Assembly (NCBI RefSeq): GCF_007558815.1
Contig: NZ_VLTJ01000008.1
Coordinates: 111,431-175,430, forward strand
Direction of reading: 5' to 3'
Source: Verticiella sediminum
Lineage (GTDB): Bacteria > Pseudomonadota > Gammaproteobacteria > Burkholderiales > Burkholderiaceae_B
DNA length: 64,000 nt
Below the pieces are notes generated by a model that saw only the letters and a list, made by a program, of their open reading frames with translations, did no database searches and was not told the origin of the DNA. Shown in pieces: positions 19,241-28,372 of this stretch; positions within the stretch are counted from its first letter, which is position 1, and every line of letters starts with the position of its first letter. Position numbers and translations under genes: made by a program.

Positions 19241-19957
19241 CTACCCCGCGAAAATGCGCGCGATCAGGGGGATCAGAATGGCCGAGACGACCACCTGGCA
19301 GCCCAGGGCGAGCCCGGCGTACGCGCCCGCCCCAGCGTTCACCTGGATCGCGCGCGCCGCGCCGATGCCGTGGGCCGCCGTGCCCAGCGCGAAGCCGCGC
19401 GCCATCCAGCCGGCTTCGGTGCGCGGTACGCCCAGCAGGTCGAAGAGATAGCGTCCGGTGAGCGCCCCGACGAGGCCGGACAGGATGGCGAACACCGCGG
19501 CGAGCGGCGCGATGCCGCCGATGGCCTCGGCGATGCCCATGGCGACCGGCGTGGTGGTGGACTTGGGCGCGAGCGAGAGCAGCACGTCGGCCGGCACGCC
19601 GAGCAGCCAGCCCAGGCCCACGGCGCTGCCGCTGGCCGCCGCGCCGCCGAGCAGCGCGGCGCGCAGCAGGCGCTGCCAGCGCCGGCGCAGCTCGTGGCGC
19701 CGCACCCACAGGGGCCAGGCCATGGCGACCACCGCCGGGCCGAGCAGAAAGTGGATGAAGGCGGCGCCGGCGAAGTAGTCCTCGTAGGGGATGCCCGCGG
19801 CCAGGAGCACCAGCGCCACCGCCGCAATGCCCCAGAGGACCGGGTTGGCGAGCGGCGCCTGTCCCAGCCGCACATAGACTGCGTGCGCGAGCAGGTAGAC
19901 CGCGAGGGTGAGCGTCAGCCCGAACAGGGGCGTGGCAAAGACACTGGCCTCAGGCAT
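19241..19957 (-). CDS. LrgB/CidB-family membrane protein
   Basis: A 238-residue polytopic inner-membrane protein of the LrgB (YohK) family, with the LLSLAPKSTTTPVAMGIAE signature near residue 140. LrgA/LrgB pairs are linked to control of murein hydrolase activity, and in some bacteria and plants to pyruvate or glycolate transport; which applies here is unknown. Its start overlaps the end of the upstream lrgA-type gene by 8 bp, so they are co-translated. It ends 121 bp before the formate dehydrogenase start region and is not clearly related to it. Confidence 0.88.
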   Translation of the reverse strand: MPEASVFATPLFGLTLTLAVYLLAHAVYVRLGQAPLANPVLWGIAAVALVLLAAGIPYEDYFAGAAFIHFLLGPAVVAMAWPLWVRRHELRRRWQRLLRAALLGGAAASGSAVGLGWLLGVPADVLLSLAPKSTTTPVAMGIAEAIGGIAPLAAVFAILSGLVGALTGRYLFDLLGVPRTEAGWMARGFALGTAAHGIGAARAIQVNAGAGAYAGLALGCQVVVSAILIPLIARIFAG

Positions 19958-20297
19958 CGTCCGGCTCCTTGCCGGCCCGCAGCGCGAGCACGGTCACGAT
20001 CATGCCGATCCAGGTCGACACGATCAGAATCAGGGCCAGCCGGCCGCCGTAGGCCTGCAGCAGTTCGAGGTGTGCGAGCACCCCGACGCCGGCGGGAATG
20101 AAGAGCAGCGACAGGTGCGAGAGCAGGAAGCCGGCGGCCTGGGCCACGGGCTCGCGCACCCGCTGCCAGGCGAGCAGGGGCAGGAGCAGCAGCAGGCCCA
20201 GCACGGCGCCGGGAAAGGGCAGGCGGGCCCAGTGGGCGATCGCCTCGCCCAGAAGCTGGCAGGCGAGCAGGCAGGTGAATCCGATGAGGGGCGACAT
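19950..20297 (-). CDS. LrgA/CidA-family membrane protein
   Basis: A 115-residue holin-like protein with four predicted helices. The segment PFPGAVLGLLLLLPLL and the SLLFIPAGVGV motif are typical of CidA/LrgA (YohJ). It pairs with the overlapping LrgB-type gene. Likely a small inner-membrane partner of the LrgB carrier. Confidence 0.88.
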   Translation of the reverse strand: MSPLIGFTCLLACQLLGEAIAHWARLPFPGAVLGLLLLLPLLAWQRVREPVAQAAGFLLSHLSLLFIPAGVGVLAHLELLQAYGGRLALILIVSTWIGMIVTVLALRAGKEPDDA

Positions 20298-20402
20298 GCG
20301 GAGCGGACAGGGCGGCAGGACGTTCGCGCGCGTGGGGCGCCGCGCGTAGAGGCGTTGATCATACTCGCGTCGCCGTGCGCGGCGGACAGCGGCGGGTGGG
20401 AT

Positions 20403-21098
20403 TCACACGCCGAGATAGCGGTGCGAGATCTCCGGCGCCGCGGCCAGTTGCGCGGGCGAGCCCGTCCAGACCAGGCGTCCTTTCTCGATCACCAGGTGCC
20501 GGTCCACGACGCGCGCCATTTCCTTCAGGTTCTTGTCGATCACCAGGATGGTCTCGCCTTCGGCCTTCAACCGCACGAGGCAGTCCCAGATGGCCGTGCG
20601 GATGACCGGCGCGAGGCCTTCGGAGGCTTCGTCCAGGATCAGCATCGCCGGATTGGTCATGAGGGCGCGTCCGAGCGCGAGCATCTGCTGCTCGCCCCCG
20701 GAGAGCGTGCGCGCGGATTGCCGCTCGCGCTCGCGCAGGCGCGGGAAGAGGTCGTACACCTTGTCTAGCGTCCACTTGTGCGAGCGTTTCGCGCTGGCCG
20801 TGGCCAGCAGGTTCTCGCGCACGCTCAGGCTGGGAAACACGCGCCGGCCCTCGGGCACGAGGCCCATGCCGGCCTGGGCGATGCGGTGCGGCGCGCGTCC
20901 CGTCATGTCCGCGCCGCCGATGTAGACCCGGCCCTGCGTGGGCCTGATCAGGCCCATGATCGTCATCACCGTGGTGGTCTTGCCCATGCCGTTGCGGCCG
21001 ATCAGCGAGACCACGCTGCCCGCCTCGACGCACAGATCCATGCCGAACAGCACCCGGCTGGGGCCGTAGCCCGCGTGCAGGTTCTCAATTCTGAGCAT
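20403..21098 (-). CDS. ABC transporter ATP-binding protein, LivF type
   Basis: A 231-residue ATPase with Walker A GRNGMGKTT (34-42), signature LSGGEQQML and Walker B AMLILDEASEG. It belongs to the branched-chain-amino-acid/aromatic uptake (HAAT) class. Its start lies inside the 3' end of the livG-type gene (14-bp overlap). It is the last gene of the probable dioxygenase-transporter operon, so the cargo is likely an aromatic acid rather than leucine. Confidence 0.93.
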   Translation of the reverse strand: MLRIENLHAGYGPSRVLFGMDLCVEAGSVVSLIGRNGMGKTTTVMTIMGLIRPTQGRVYIGGADMTGRAPHRIAQAGMGLVPEGRRVFPSLSVRENLLATASAKRSHKWTLDKVYDLFPRLRERERQSARTLSGGEQQMLALGRALMTNPAMLILDEASEGLAPVIRTAIWDCLVRLKAEGETILVIDKNLKEMARVVDRHLVIEKGRLVWTGSPAQLAAAPEISHRYLGV

Positions 21099-21879
21099 CT
21101 TCGTCCCCCAGATAGGCGGAGCGCACCGCCGGATGGCCGCGCACCTCGCCGACGGTGCCGGTGAGCAGCACCGCGCCCTGGACCAGGACGGTGATCCGGT
21201 CGGCCAGGGCGAAGACGGCGTCCATGTCGTGTTCGATGAGCAGGATGCTGCAGTGCCGCCGCAGCCCGTCCAGCAGTTCGGTCATGCGCGCCGACTCGTC
21301 CGCGCTCATGCCGGCCATCGGCTCGTCCAGCAGCAGCAGACGCGCGTCCTGCGCGAGCGCGATGGCGATCTCCAACTGGCGCCGCTCGCCGTGGGAGAGT
21401 TCGGCTACCGCGACGGTCGGCCGGGTGAGCCCGGCCATGTCGAGATAGCGCATCGCCTGCTGCATCAGCCGGGCGTCGCGCAACAGCGGACGCCAGAGAT
21501 TGAAGGCGCCGCGCCAGCGCCGCGCCCCGCCGTCCCGGGTGATCAGCGCCAGCGCGACGTTCGTGGCGGCGTCGAACTCCAGGTAGAGCTGGCTGATCTG
21601 GAACGCGCGGGCCATGCCCAGGGCGGGGCGCTCCCAGGCGCGCAGCCCCGTGATGTCGCGCCCGCCCAGCCAGACCGAGCCGGCGTCGGGCTGCAGCTCG
21701 CCGCTGATCTGGCCGATGAGGGTGGACTTGCCCGCGCCGTTCGGCCCGATCAGGGCGTGTATCTCGCCTTCGCGCACGTCCAGGCTCACGTCGCGGGTGG
21801 CATGCAGGGCGCCGAATCGCTTGTCCAGGTGGCGCAGCGCCAGGATCGGCGTACTGTCGGTGGAGGGTGCGGCGATCAT
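21085..21879 (-). CDS. ABC transporter ATP-binding protein, LivG type
   Basis: A 264-residue ATPase with Walker A GPNGAGKST (45-53), signature LSHGERRQLEIA and Walker B RLLLLDEPMAGM. The ATG at 21879 overlaps the stop of the livM-type gene as ATGA. It pairs with the LivF-type ATPase to energise the LivH/LivM-type permeases. Confidence 0.94.
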   Translation of the reverse strand: MIAAPSTDSTPILALRHLDKRFGALHATRDVSLDVREGEIHALIGPNGAGKSTLIGQISGELQPDAGSVWLGGRDITGLRAWERPALGMARAFQISQLYLEFDAATNVALALITRDGGARRWRGAFNLWRPLLRDARLMQQAMRYLDMAGLTRPTVAVAELSHGERRQLEIAIALAQDARLLLLDEPMAGMSADESARMTELLDGLRRHCSILLIEHDMDAVFALADRITVLVQGAVLLTGTVGEVRGHPAVRSAYLGDEDAQN

Positions 21880-22901
21880 GGCGCCACCTCCTTCAGGGCG
21901 GCACCGCGCGGGGCGTCGTGCGGCGCCACGACCTTGCGGCGAGGCGCCGGGCCGGTGAGCAGCCCGTGGATGCCCCGGCGTCCGAACAGCACGACCACGA
22001 GCAGCAGCGGGCCGAAGAACAGCATCCAGTGCTCGGTCCACCGGCCGAGCAGCTCTTCCAGGCCCAGGTAGGCCATGGCACCCAGCACCGGGCCGACCAG
22101 CGTGCCCACGCCGCCCAGGATGACCATCGCCATCAGCTCCCCGGACTTGTGCCAGGACGCCATGTCCGGACTGATGAACAGAGCGTGGTTGGCCCACAGG
22201 ATGCCGGCGAGGCCGGTGCCCGTGGCCGAGAGGGTGAAGGCCGTGAGGCGATAGCGCAGGGCCGACACGCCCAGGCTGACGCTGCGCCGCTCGCTCTGCC
22301 GCAGGCCCTGCAGCACGTAGCCGAAGCGCGAGTTCACGACGCGGTGCCAGAGCGCCAGGCAGGCGAGCAGCAGCCCCGCGCAGAGGTAGTAGCGCTGGAC
22401 GGGGTCGGCCAGGTCCACGCCGGGCAGCGCATTGGGCTGGTCCAGCGGCATGCCGTCGTCGCCGCCATAGAGCGGCAGCGAGGTGAGCAGGTAGTACACC
22501 ATCTGGCCGAAGGCCAGGGTGATCATGATGAACTGCACGCCGCTGGTGCGCAGCGACAGATAGCCCACGATCAGCCCGAGCAGGCCGCAACAGGCCAAGG
22601 CCAGCGGCCAGGCCAGCAGGGCCGCCTGGGTGCCCGTCCAGCCCAGCAGGGGCAGGCCCATGCTGGCGTGGAACGCGAGCACGCCGACGACGTAGCCGCC
22701 CAGGCCGAAGAACGCGGCGTGGCCGAAGCTGTGCATCGCGCCGTAGCCCATGACCAGGTCCAGGCTGGCGGCGGCGATGCCGTAGATCGCGAAGCGGGTG
22801 GCCAGCCCCACCAGGTGCGGTGCGTCCAGCACGCTCGCCAGCACGGGCAGCGAGGCGAACAGGGCGACCAGGATGAGGTTGAGCAGGGTGCGTCGGGACA
22901 T
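21876..22901 (-). CDS. ABC transporter permease, LivM type
   Basis: A 341-residue inner-membrane permease with about nine hydrophobic helices. It has the family loop GYLSLRTSGVQFIMITLAF and the GGVGTLVGPVLGA segment. It is coupled to the livG-type gene by ATGA overlap and starts 12 bp after the livH-type stop. Confidence 0.93.
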   Translation of the reverse strand: MSRRTLLNLILVALFASLPVLASVLDAPHLVGLATRFAIYGIAAASLDLVMGYGAMHSFGHAAFFGLGGYVVGVLAFHASMGLPLLGWTGTQAALLAWPLALACCGLLGLIVGYLSLRTSGVQFIMITLAFGQMVYYLLTSLPLYGGDDGMPLDQPNALPGVDLADPVQRYYLCAGLLLACLALWHRVVNSRFGYVLQGLRQSERRSVSLGVSALRYRLTAFTLSATGTGLAGILWANHALFISPDMASWHKSGELMAMVILGGVGTLVGPVLGAMAYLGLEELLGRWTEHWMLFFGPLLLVVVLFGRRGIHGLLTGPAPRRKVVAPHDAPRGAALKEVAP

Positions 22902-22913
22902 GGTTTCCTCCGG

Positions 22914-23825
22914 TCAGGCGCGCATGGGCAGCAGGCCGCGCGGACGCACGAGCAGCACGATCGCCATGAAGATGTAGATGCTTGCCGAGACCAGCGCGCC
23001 GGCGACGGACACCGCCGCACTGGGCGGCAGCAACAGGTCCATCAGGGCCGGGATGTAGGCCCGGCCGAGGCTGTCGACCATGCCCACGGCGAGGGCCCCG
23101 GCGAGCGCGCCGCGCACCGAGCCCACGCCGCCCACGACGATGACGACGAAGGTGCTGATGAGCACGCGCTCGCCCATGCCGGTCTCGACGGCGAGCAGGG
23201 GCGCGGTCATCAGCCCGGCCAGTCCGCAGAGCGCGCAGCCGAGCACGAACACGCCGGTGTAGAGGCGGCCGATGCGCACGCCCAACGCGTCGACCATGTC
23301 GTGGTCGTCGGCGCCGGCGCGGATCAGCATGCCGAGGCGGGTGTGGTTGATCAGCAGCCACATGAAGACGGCGACGGCGGCGCCGATGGCGATGAAGAGC
23401 AGCCGGCCGAGCGGGTAGGGCAGGCCCGGCAGAATCTCCACGGGCGTGGCCAGCCACGCGGGCGTGGGCAGCAGGATGGGGCTGCGGCCGAACAGCACCG
23501 TGACGAGTTCGTTCGTGAAGAACACGATCGCGAGCGTGGCGAGCACCTGGTCGAGATGGCTGCGCCGGTAGAGGCGACGGATGATCGTGCGCTCGATGAC
23601 CAGGCCGTAGGCCGCCGCGGCGACGATCGCCGCCAGTGCGCCGAACGCCAGCGAGCCGGTGTTCATCGTCGCCCAGGCCGCGGCGAAGGCCCCGACCATG
23701 TAGAACGAGCCGTGCGCGAGATTGACCACGCCCATGATGCCGAAGATGAGCGTCAGCCCGGAGGCGAGCAGGAACAGCAGCGCGCTGTACTGCAGGCCGT
23801 TGAGGAGTTGTTCGACGAGTAGCAC
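22914..23825 (-). CDS. ABC transporter permease, LivH type
   Basis: A 303-residue permease starting at GTG 23825 (V-L-L-V-E). Typical features are ASGLTLIFGIMGVVNLAHG near the N-terminus and the VVGGVGSVRGALAG loop. It follows the receptor gene after 97 bp that contain no other gene. Confidence 0.93.
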   Translation of the reverse strand: MLLVEQLLNGLQYSALLFLLASGLTLIFGIMGVVNLAHGSFYMVGAFAAAWATMNTGSLAFGALAAIVAAAAYGLVIERTIIRRLYRRSHLDQVLATLAIVFFTNELVTVLFGRSPILLPTPAWLATPVEILPGLPYPLGRLLFIAIGAAVAVFMWLLINHTRLGMLIRAGADDHDMVDALGVRIGRLYTGVFVLGCALCGLAGLMTAPLLAVETGMGERVLISTFVVIVVGGVGSVRGALAGALAVGMVDSLGRAYIPALMDLLLPPSAAVSVAGALVSASIYIFMAIVLLVRPRGLLPMRA

Positions 23826-23922
23826 GGTAGGATGATCCCCAGAGGGTGCCCGGCGCGGCGCAGCGCGCTCGGGCAGTCGCGGGCCGGGACGCGGCGCCGG
23901 CGCGAGCGCGTCGGCCGCGGGT

Positions 23923-25083
23923 TCAGAGCTTGCAGTCCTGGGCGAAGGCGTCGCCGGCGCCGGCCGCCGCCACGCGCAGCAGCCTGGGCACGGGCTTGCC
24001 CTGGCCGTCGTCGATGATCTCGATCAGGTGCCAATCCTGCACGGGATGCTGGTTGTTGCCGAAGGCGAAGTTGCCGCGCACCGATTCGAAGCTGGGCTCG
24101 CGCATGGCCTGGCGCAGGGCGGGCAGGTCGTCCACCCGGCCGCCGGTGGCGGCGAGCGCGGAACCGATGATGTGCGCGGTGTCGTAGGCCTGGGCGGCAT
24201 AGAGCGTGGGCGCGCGGCCGTACTCGGCCTGGAAGCGCTCGACGAACGTGCGGCTGGCCGGCACGTCCAGCGCGCTGCTCCACATCGAGATGACGCGGCT
24301 GCCGATCGCGAGCGGCCCCACCGCGTCCAGCATGCGCTCGTCCATGCCGTAGGCGGTCAGCACCATGGGGATCTGCTGGGTCAGGCCCGCGCTGCCGTAT
24401 TGCCGTACGAAATTGATGCCCGAGCCGCCGGTGTGGAACTGGTAGACCGCGTCGGGCGAGAGCGAGCGGATGCGCGCCAGTTCGACCGAGTAGTCGAGCT
24501 GGTTCAGCTTGGTGTAGATCTCGGTGACCTCGCCGGCGAAGCTGGACTTGAACCCTTCCAGGGCGTCGCGTCCGCCCTGGTAATTCGCCGCCAGGATCAC
24601 CATGCGCTTGTAGCCGAGTTCGTTGGCGACGCGGCCCGCGACCTCGTGGCTGGTGTTGTTCTGCGTGGCCGTGGCGAAGTAGTTGGGCATGCAGCGCGCG
24701 CCCGCGAAGATCGACGGGCCGGAATTGCCGCTGACGTACAGCGCGTCCTTGGCGACCGAGGGCGCGACGGCGGCGACCACGTTGGAGAACAGCCCGCCGG
24801 TGAACACCTTCACGCCGTCGATCAGCATGCGGTCGGTGATCTGCTTGGCACGCGCCGGCTGCAGCGCATCGTCCTCGACCAGCAACTGCACCGGGACGCC
24901 GCCCAGGCGGCCGTCGCCTTCCTTGACGGCCAGCGCGAAGCCGTCGCGCGAATCCTCGCCGAGGTAGCCGGCGGGCGTGGACAGCGTGGTCACGAAACCG
25001 ATGCGCACGGGCTCGGCCGCGCCCGCGAGCGCGGGCATACAGAACAGGGGCGCCAGGAGCGCGGAGATCCAGGGGGTTTTCAT
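23923..25083 (-). CDS. Periplasmic substrate-binding protein of a branched-chain-amino-acid-type ABC transporter
   Basis: A 386-residue receptor (Peripla_BP_6 class) with a signal peptide cleaved near LAGA-AEP. The ATG at 25083 follows GAGG; an upstream TTG in the same frame is less likely. Opening residues RIGFVTTLSTPAGYLG are typical of HAAT receptors for aromatic compounds. It starts 23 bp after the dioxygenase reductase stop, which links the transporter to the ring-hydroxylating enzyme. The likely ligand is that enzyme's substrate. Confidence 0.9.
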   Translation of the reverse strand: MKTPWISALLAPLFCMPALAGAAEPVRIGFVTTLSTPAGYLGEDSRDGFALAVKEGDGRLGGVPVQLLVEDDALQPARAKQITDRMLIDGVKVFTGGLFSNVVAAVAPSVAKDALYVSGNSGPSIFAGARCMPNYFATATQNNTSHEVAGRVANELGYKRMVILAANYQGGRDALEGFKSSFAGEVTEIYTKLNQLDYSVELARIRSLSPDAVYQFHTGGSGINFVRQYGSAGLTQQIPMVLTAYGMDERMLDAVGPLAIGSRVISMWSSALDVPASRTFVERFQAEYGRAPTLYAAQAYDTAHIIGSALAATGGRVDDLPALRQAMREPSFESVRGNFAFGNNQHPVQDWHLIEIIDDGQGKPVPRLLRVAAAGAGDAFAQDCKL

Positions 25084-25106
25084 CGCTAGCCTCAAGATGT
25101 TTGGAT

Positions 25107-26144
25107 TCAGGCGGGAAGCCCGCTCGGCAGGAACTTCTCGTGGAAAAAGCGGTAGTGCTCAAGGCCGGCCGCGTCGAGCCGCTCGCGCAGCGCGTCGACC
25201 ATCCCGGGCGGGCCGCAGACGTAGATGTCGAAGGGGGCACCGCGCAGGGTGTCGATGTCCAGGTGGTCGGTGACCAGTCCGGATGCGCCGGGCCAGCCGG
25301 CATCGGGCCGCGCGAGCACGGGCGTCCAGGTGAAGCCCGGCATCGTGCGTGCGTAGCCGTCCAGCCGCTCGCGCAGGCAGAGGTCGTCGGACTCGTTCAC
25401 GCCGTAGAACAGGTGGACCGGCGCGGGCAGGGAATCCGCGCGGGCCATGCGCGCCAGCATGGCGAGGAACGCGGAAATGCCCGTCCCGCCGGCCGCGAAG
25501 ATCGTGGGACGCACGATGTCGCGCAGGTAGAAGCTGCCGTGCGGCGCGCTGAGGGTCAGCTCGTCGCCCACCGTGCAGCGCTCGCGCACGTAGTCGCTCA
25601 TGGCCCCGTCGGGCAGCAGACGCACGAGCAGCTCGACGGTGTCGGCGCCCGGCGCATTGACGAACGAGTAGGCGCGGGTCTCGCCCGTGTGCGGCACCCG
25701 CAGGCGCGCGTATTGTCCCGGCAGAAAGTCCAGGGCCTGGCCGCCGGCCACGGCCAGGCGGATCAGCGCCGCGCCCGGCGAGACCCTTTCCATGGCCGTG
25801 ACCCGTACAGCGTGCGTGCGCTCGAGCGCGCTCGCGCACAGCGTCGAGGCGAAGTCGAACGAGAAGGCCGCGTCCGAGTGCAGCAGCGTCTGGCAGGAGA
25901 GCACCCGGCCCGCGGTGAGTTCGGCGGGCGAGAGCGTCTCGTCGTCCACGTAGGCGAGTGTGTAGCTGCCGCTCTCGCATTGCCCCTGGCAGGTGCCGCA
26001 GACGCCTTCGCGGCAGTCGCTGGGCAGTTGCAGGCCCTGGCGCACGGCGGCGTCGAGCAGCGTCTCTTCGGGCGCCACGTCGATGAAGCCGGTGACGCCG
26101 TCGGCGAAGCTGAGCGCGGCGCGAAAGTGGGCGGCGTCAGACAT
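25107..26144 (-). CDS. Dioxygenase reductase component, BenC/AntC type
   Basis: A 345-residue electron carrier: an N-terminal plant-type [2Fe-2S] ferredoxin (C44, C49, C52, C84), then FAD-binding (RAYSF) and NAD-binding domains (GGTGISAFLAML, CGPPGMV). It moves electrons from NADH to the Rieske oxygenase. The ATG at 26144 overlaps the small-subunit stop by 8 bp (ATGTCTGA). Domain order and length match the one-protein reductases of benzoate and anthranilate 1,2-dioxygenases. Confidence 0.9.
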   Translation of the reverse strand: MSDAAHFRAALSFADGVTGFIDVAPEETLLDAAVRQGLQLPSDCREGVCGTCQGQCESGSYTLAYVDDETLSPAELTAGRVLSCQTLLHSDAAFSFDFASTLCASALERTHAVRVTAMERVSPGAALIRLAVAGGQALDFLPGQYARLRVPHTGETRAYSFVNAPGADTVELLVRLLPDGAMSDYVRERCTVGDELTLSAPHGSFYLRDIVRPTIFAAGGTGISAFLAMLARMARADSLPAPVHLFYGVNESDDLCLRERLDGYARTMPGFTWTPVLARPDAGWPGASGLVTDHLDIDTLRGAPFDIYVCGPPGMVDALRERLDAAGLEHYRFFHEKFLPSGLPA

Positions 26145-26679
26145 GATAAAAATCCAGCACCGCATTGATGGTGTCGTTGAGCAGCAGGCAATGCTTGCGG
26201 GCGATGCGCCAGCCGTGCGCGTCGGGGCGCAGCTCGTAGGTGGCGCGGCCGAAGAACATGCCGGCCTCGCCGTGGCGTACGTAGCAGGTCAGCCAGTTCG
26301 CATCCGCGCGCAGCAGCCCGTCGGCCTGCCGCGTCGCCCGCACGTTGCTGATCTGGTGCATCGTGCGCGGCAACGGCATGGAAGCCGCCGAGGCCTGCGT
26401 GCGCAGCCGGAACACGCGGTCCTCGAGGCCGGCGCGGCTGGGGTAGTAGATGAGCGACATCTCGCGCGTGGGATCGCTGGTATGCACCAGGTCGCCGTCC
26501 CATTGTGGCATGTGGAACACCGCGTCCGGCGTGTAGGTCTCGAGGTAGGCGTCCCAGTCGTGCGCGTCGCACAAGGCGGCATGCCGATAGAGGAATTGTT
26601 CGACCCGGTGCAGTGTGGCGGCATCGACGGCCTGGCCGTCGACGACCGGCTGGGCGGCGGTGGCGGGAGCGTTCATCAT
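26137..26679 (-). CDS. Ring-hydroxylating dioxygenase small (beta) subunit, BenB/AntB type
   Basis: A 180-residue NTF2-fold structural subunit of an a3b3 oxygenase. The core is recognisable (EQFLYRHAALCDAHDWDAYL, MHQISNVRA, and LNDTINAVLDFYHV at the end). Translation starts at ATG 26679, overlapping the large-subunit stop as ATGA; a second ATG at 26676 follows directly. It has no catalytic residues of its own. Confidence 0.88.
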   Translation of the reverse strand: MMNAPATAAQPVVDGQAVDAATLHRVEQFLYRHAALCDAHDWDAYLETYTPDAVFHMPQWDGDLVHTSDPTREMSLIYYPSRAGLEDRVFRLRTQASAASMPLPRTMHQISNVRATRQADGLLRADANWLTCYVRHGEAGMFFGRATYELRPDAHGWRIARKHCLLLNDTINAVLDFYHV

Positions 26680-28079
26680 GCGGCCTCCCCGACGTTGCAG
26701 GCGACGGTCCGGCCCGCGTCTCGCGCGGGCAGGCCACGCAGCAGCAACTGTTGCCAGGTGCGGTGCTGGTGGACGAACAAGCCCTCGTGGGTCAGCTCGC
26801 TCCCGGTGAGCGCCGGCTGGATGCCGAGTGCGCGCGCAGCCGGGGTGGCCTGCGTGCTCCAGGTCTGGCAGCCGCGCGAGATGTCGTTCCAGGCCTCGAG
26901 GCGGCCCTCGAAGCCGCGCTGGGCCTCGCGGAACTCGACCAGGTCGTCGGGCGTGCCCATGCCGCTGACGTTGAAGAAGTCCTCGAACTGGCGGATGCGG
27001 GCTTCGCGGTCGGCCGCGGCTTCGCCTTTCACGCCGATGCACATGCTCTGGATTTCCGTCTTGTTCCAGGCGAGGGGCCGGATGATGCGGATCTGCGAAC
27101 TGATGGCGTCCATCACGAACAGACTCGGATAGAGACTGAGGTTGCGCATGCGGTGCATCATCCATTCCGCGCGCTCCTGGCCGAACTCGGCCTGTGCGCG
27201 CGGCATCACCGTGCCGTACCCGGGGCGCACCTCGGGGTTGGGAGAGGCGCTGAAGAGCACGCTGTGGCCGTTGGCGAAGCTGAACCAGCCTTCCTCCACG
27301 TCGGCCTGGCCGGCGCCCATCTTGCTCAGGTCGATGATGCCCGCGCCGCCGCTGCGGGTGTTCATCGCGTTGCGGTGCTTGACGGTGTTCACGTAGTTGT
27401 AGTGCACCGTGCTGACGTGATAGCCGTCCAGACCGTTCTCGTTCTGCAGCTTCCAGTTGCCGTCGTAGGTGTAGGTCGAGCGTCCCGGCACGATTTCCAG
27501 CTCGCCCGTGGGCGACTGCTCGACCAGCAGGTCGAGGAAAACCCTGGCGTCGCCCAGGTAGTCTTCGAGCGTATCGGTCGCCTCGGTGTCGAGGCTGACG
27601 AAGACGAAGCCGCGGTAGCTCGCGATGCGCGCCCGGCGCAGGCCCCGCGTGCTCTTGTCGAAGTCGGCGGGATACTCGGCCGGCCCCTTGACCTTCACCA
27701 GGCGGCCGTCGTTGCGGTAGCACCAGGCATGGAACGGACAGGTGAAGGTCGACTGGTTGCCCTTGGCCGCCCGCGCCAGCGTGGCGCCGCGATGCTGGCA
27801 CGCGTTGAGCAGGGCATGCAGCCCGCCCTTGGCGTCGCGGGTGACGATGAGCGGCTGGCGGCCCGCGCGCAGCGTCACGTAGTCGTTCGGCCGCGCGAGC
27901 TCGCTCTCGTGGCACGCGTATATCCAGACCTTCTCGAAGATGGCCGCCATCTCCAGGTCGAACAGTTCGGGTTCGGTGAAGATGTCGCGGCGGACCCGGT
28001 AGACCCCTTCCTGGGGGCGCATGTCCAGACATGCCTCCAGGTAGGCGGACCAGTCCCGCGGTGGGTGTGGGAAATGCAT
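26676..28079 (-). CDS. Rieske dioxygenase large (alpha) subunit, AntA/BenA type
   Basis: A 467-residue catalytic subunit that adds O2 to an aromatic acid. The Rieske cluster ligands are C94, H96, C114 and H117 (CQHRG...CPFHAWC). The mononuclear iron ligands H221 and H226 sit in NENGLDGYHVSTVH, with D218 as the electron-bridging aspartate. Sequence resembles benzoate, 2-halobenzoate and anthranilate 1,2-dioxygenases. No cis-diol dehydrogenase (BenD) follows, which favours substrates such as anthranilate or 2-halobenzoate whose diol breaks down to catechol by itself. Confidence 0.88.
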   Translation of the reverse strand: MHFPHPPRDWSAYLEACLDMRPQEGVYRVRRDIFTEPELFDLEMAAIFEKVWIYACHESELARPNDYVTLRAGRQPLIVTRDAKGGLHALLNACQHRGATLARAAKGNQSTFTCPFHAWCYRNDGRLVKVKGPAEYPADFDKSTRGLRRARIASYRGFVFVSLDTEATDTLEDYLGDARVFLDLLVEQSPTGELEIVPGRSTYTYDGNWKLQNENGLDGYHVSTVHYNYVNTVKHRNAMNTRSGGAGIIDLSKMGAGQADVEEGWFSFANGHSVLFSASPNPEVRPGYGTVMPRAQAEFGQERAEWMMHRMRNLSLYPSLFVMDAISSQIRIIRPLAWNKTEIQSMCIGVKGEAAADREARIRQFEDFFNVSGMGTPDDLVEFREAQRGFEGRLEAWNDISRGCQTWSTQATPAARALGIQPALTGSELTHEGLFVHQHRTWQQLLLRGLPARDAGRTVACNVGEAA

Positions 28080-28136
28080 GGCTTGCTCCAGGCGTGTTCG
28101 GCTGCCTGGTATTGAGCCAGAGCGGCGGGGCGCGGC

Positions 28137-28164
28137 CTATCCATCCGCAGGGCGCGTGCTATCC
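28137..28164. promoter_or_regulatory. Direct-repeat pair, candidate AraC-family operator upstream of the dioxygenase operon
   Basis: CTATCC occurs at 28137 and 28159, starts 22 bp apart, lying 58-85 bp upstream of the dioxygenase start. On the minus strand each copy reads GGATAG, matching the GGNTA box of XylS/BenR half-sites. The TGCA box of that consensus is not clear. Confidence 0.5.
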
Positions 28165-28279
28165 GCTTTCTCGGGGTTGAGAGGCCAGGCCCGGGCTCGT
28201 GCACGCAGGCGGAGCGCGCGCACTATCGGCGTGCCGGCGCTCCAGGCTGGTGCGTTCCCGGACCGTGCGCAGGGACGGC

Positions 28280-28307
28280 CTATCCCGATAGTGGGCAGGG
28301 TCTATCC
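28280..28307. promoter_or_regulatory. Second direct-repeat pair, upstream of the araC-type regulator gene
   Basis: CTATCC occurs at 28280 and 28302, again exactly 22 bp apart, and 66-93 bp before the regulator ATG. The context GCCTATCC...CTATCCG is shared with the first pair. This suggests autoregulation by the same protein. Confidence 0.5.
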
Positions 28308-28372
28308 GACTACCGAAATGGCGTGGAACTTGCTGTGATCAGGGCTGTATTCTTGGCCAGGAAAAGGACATC

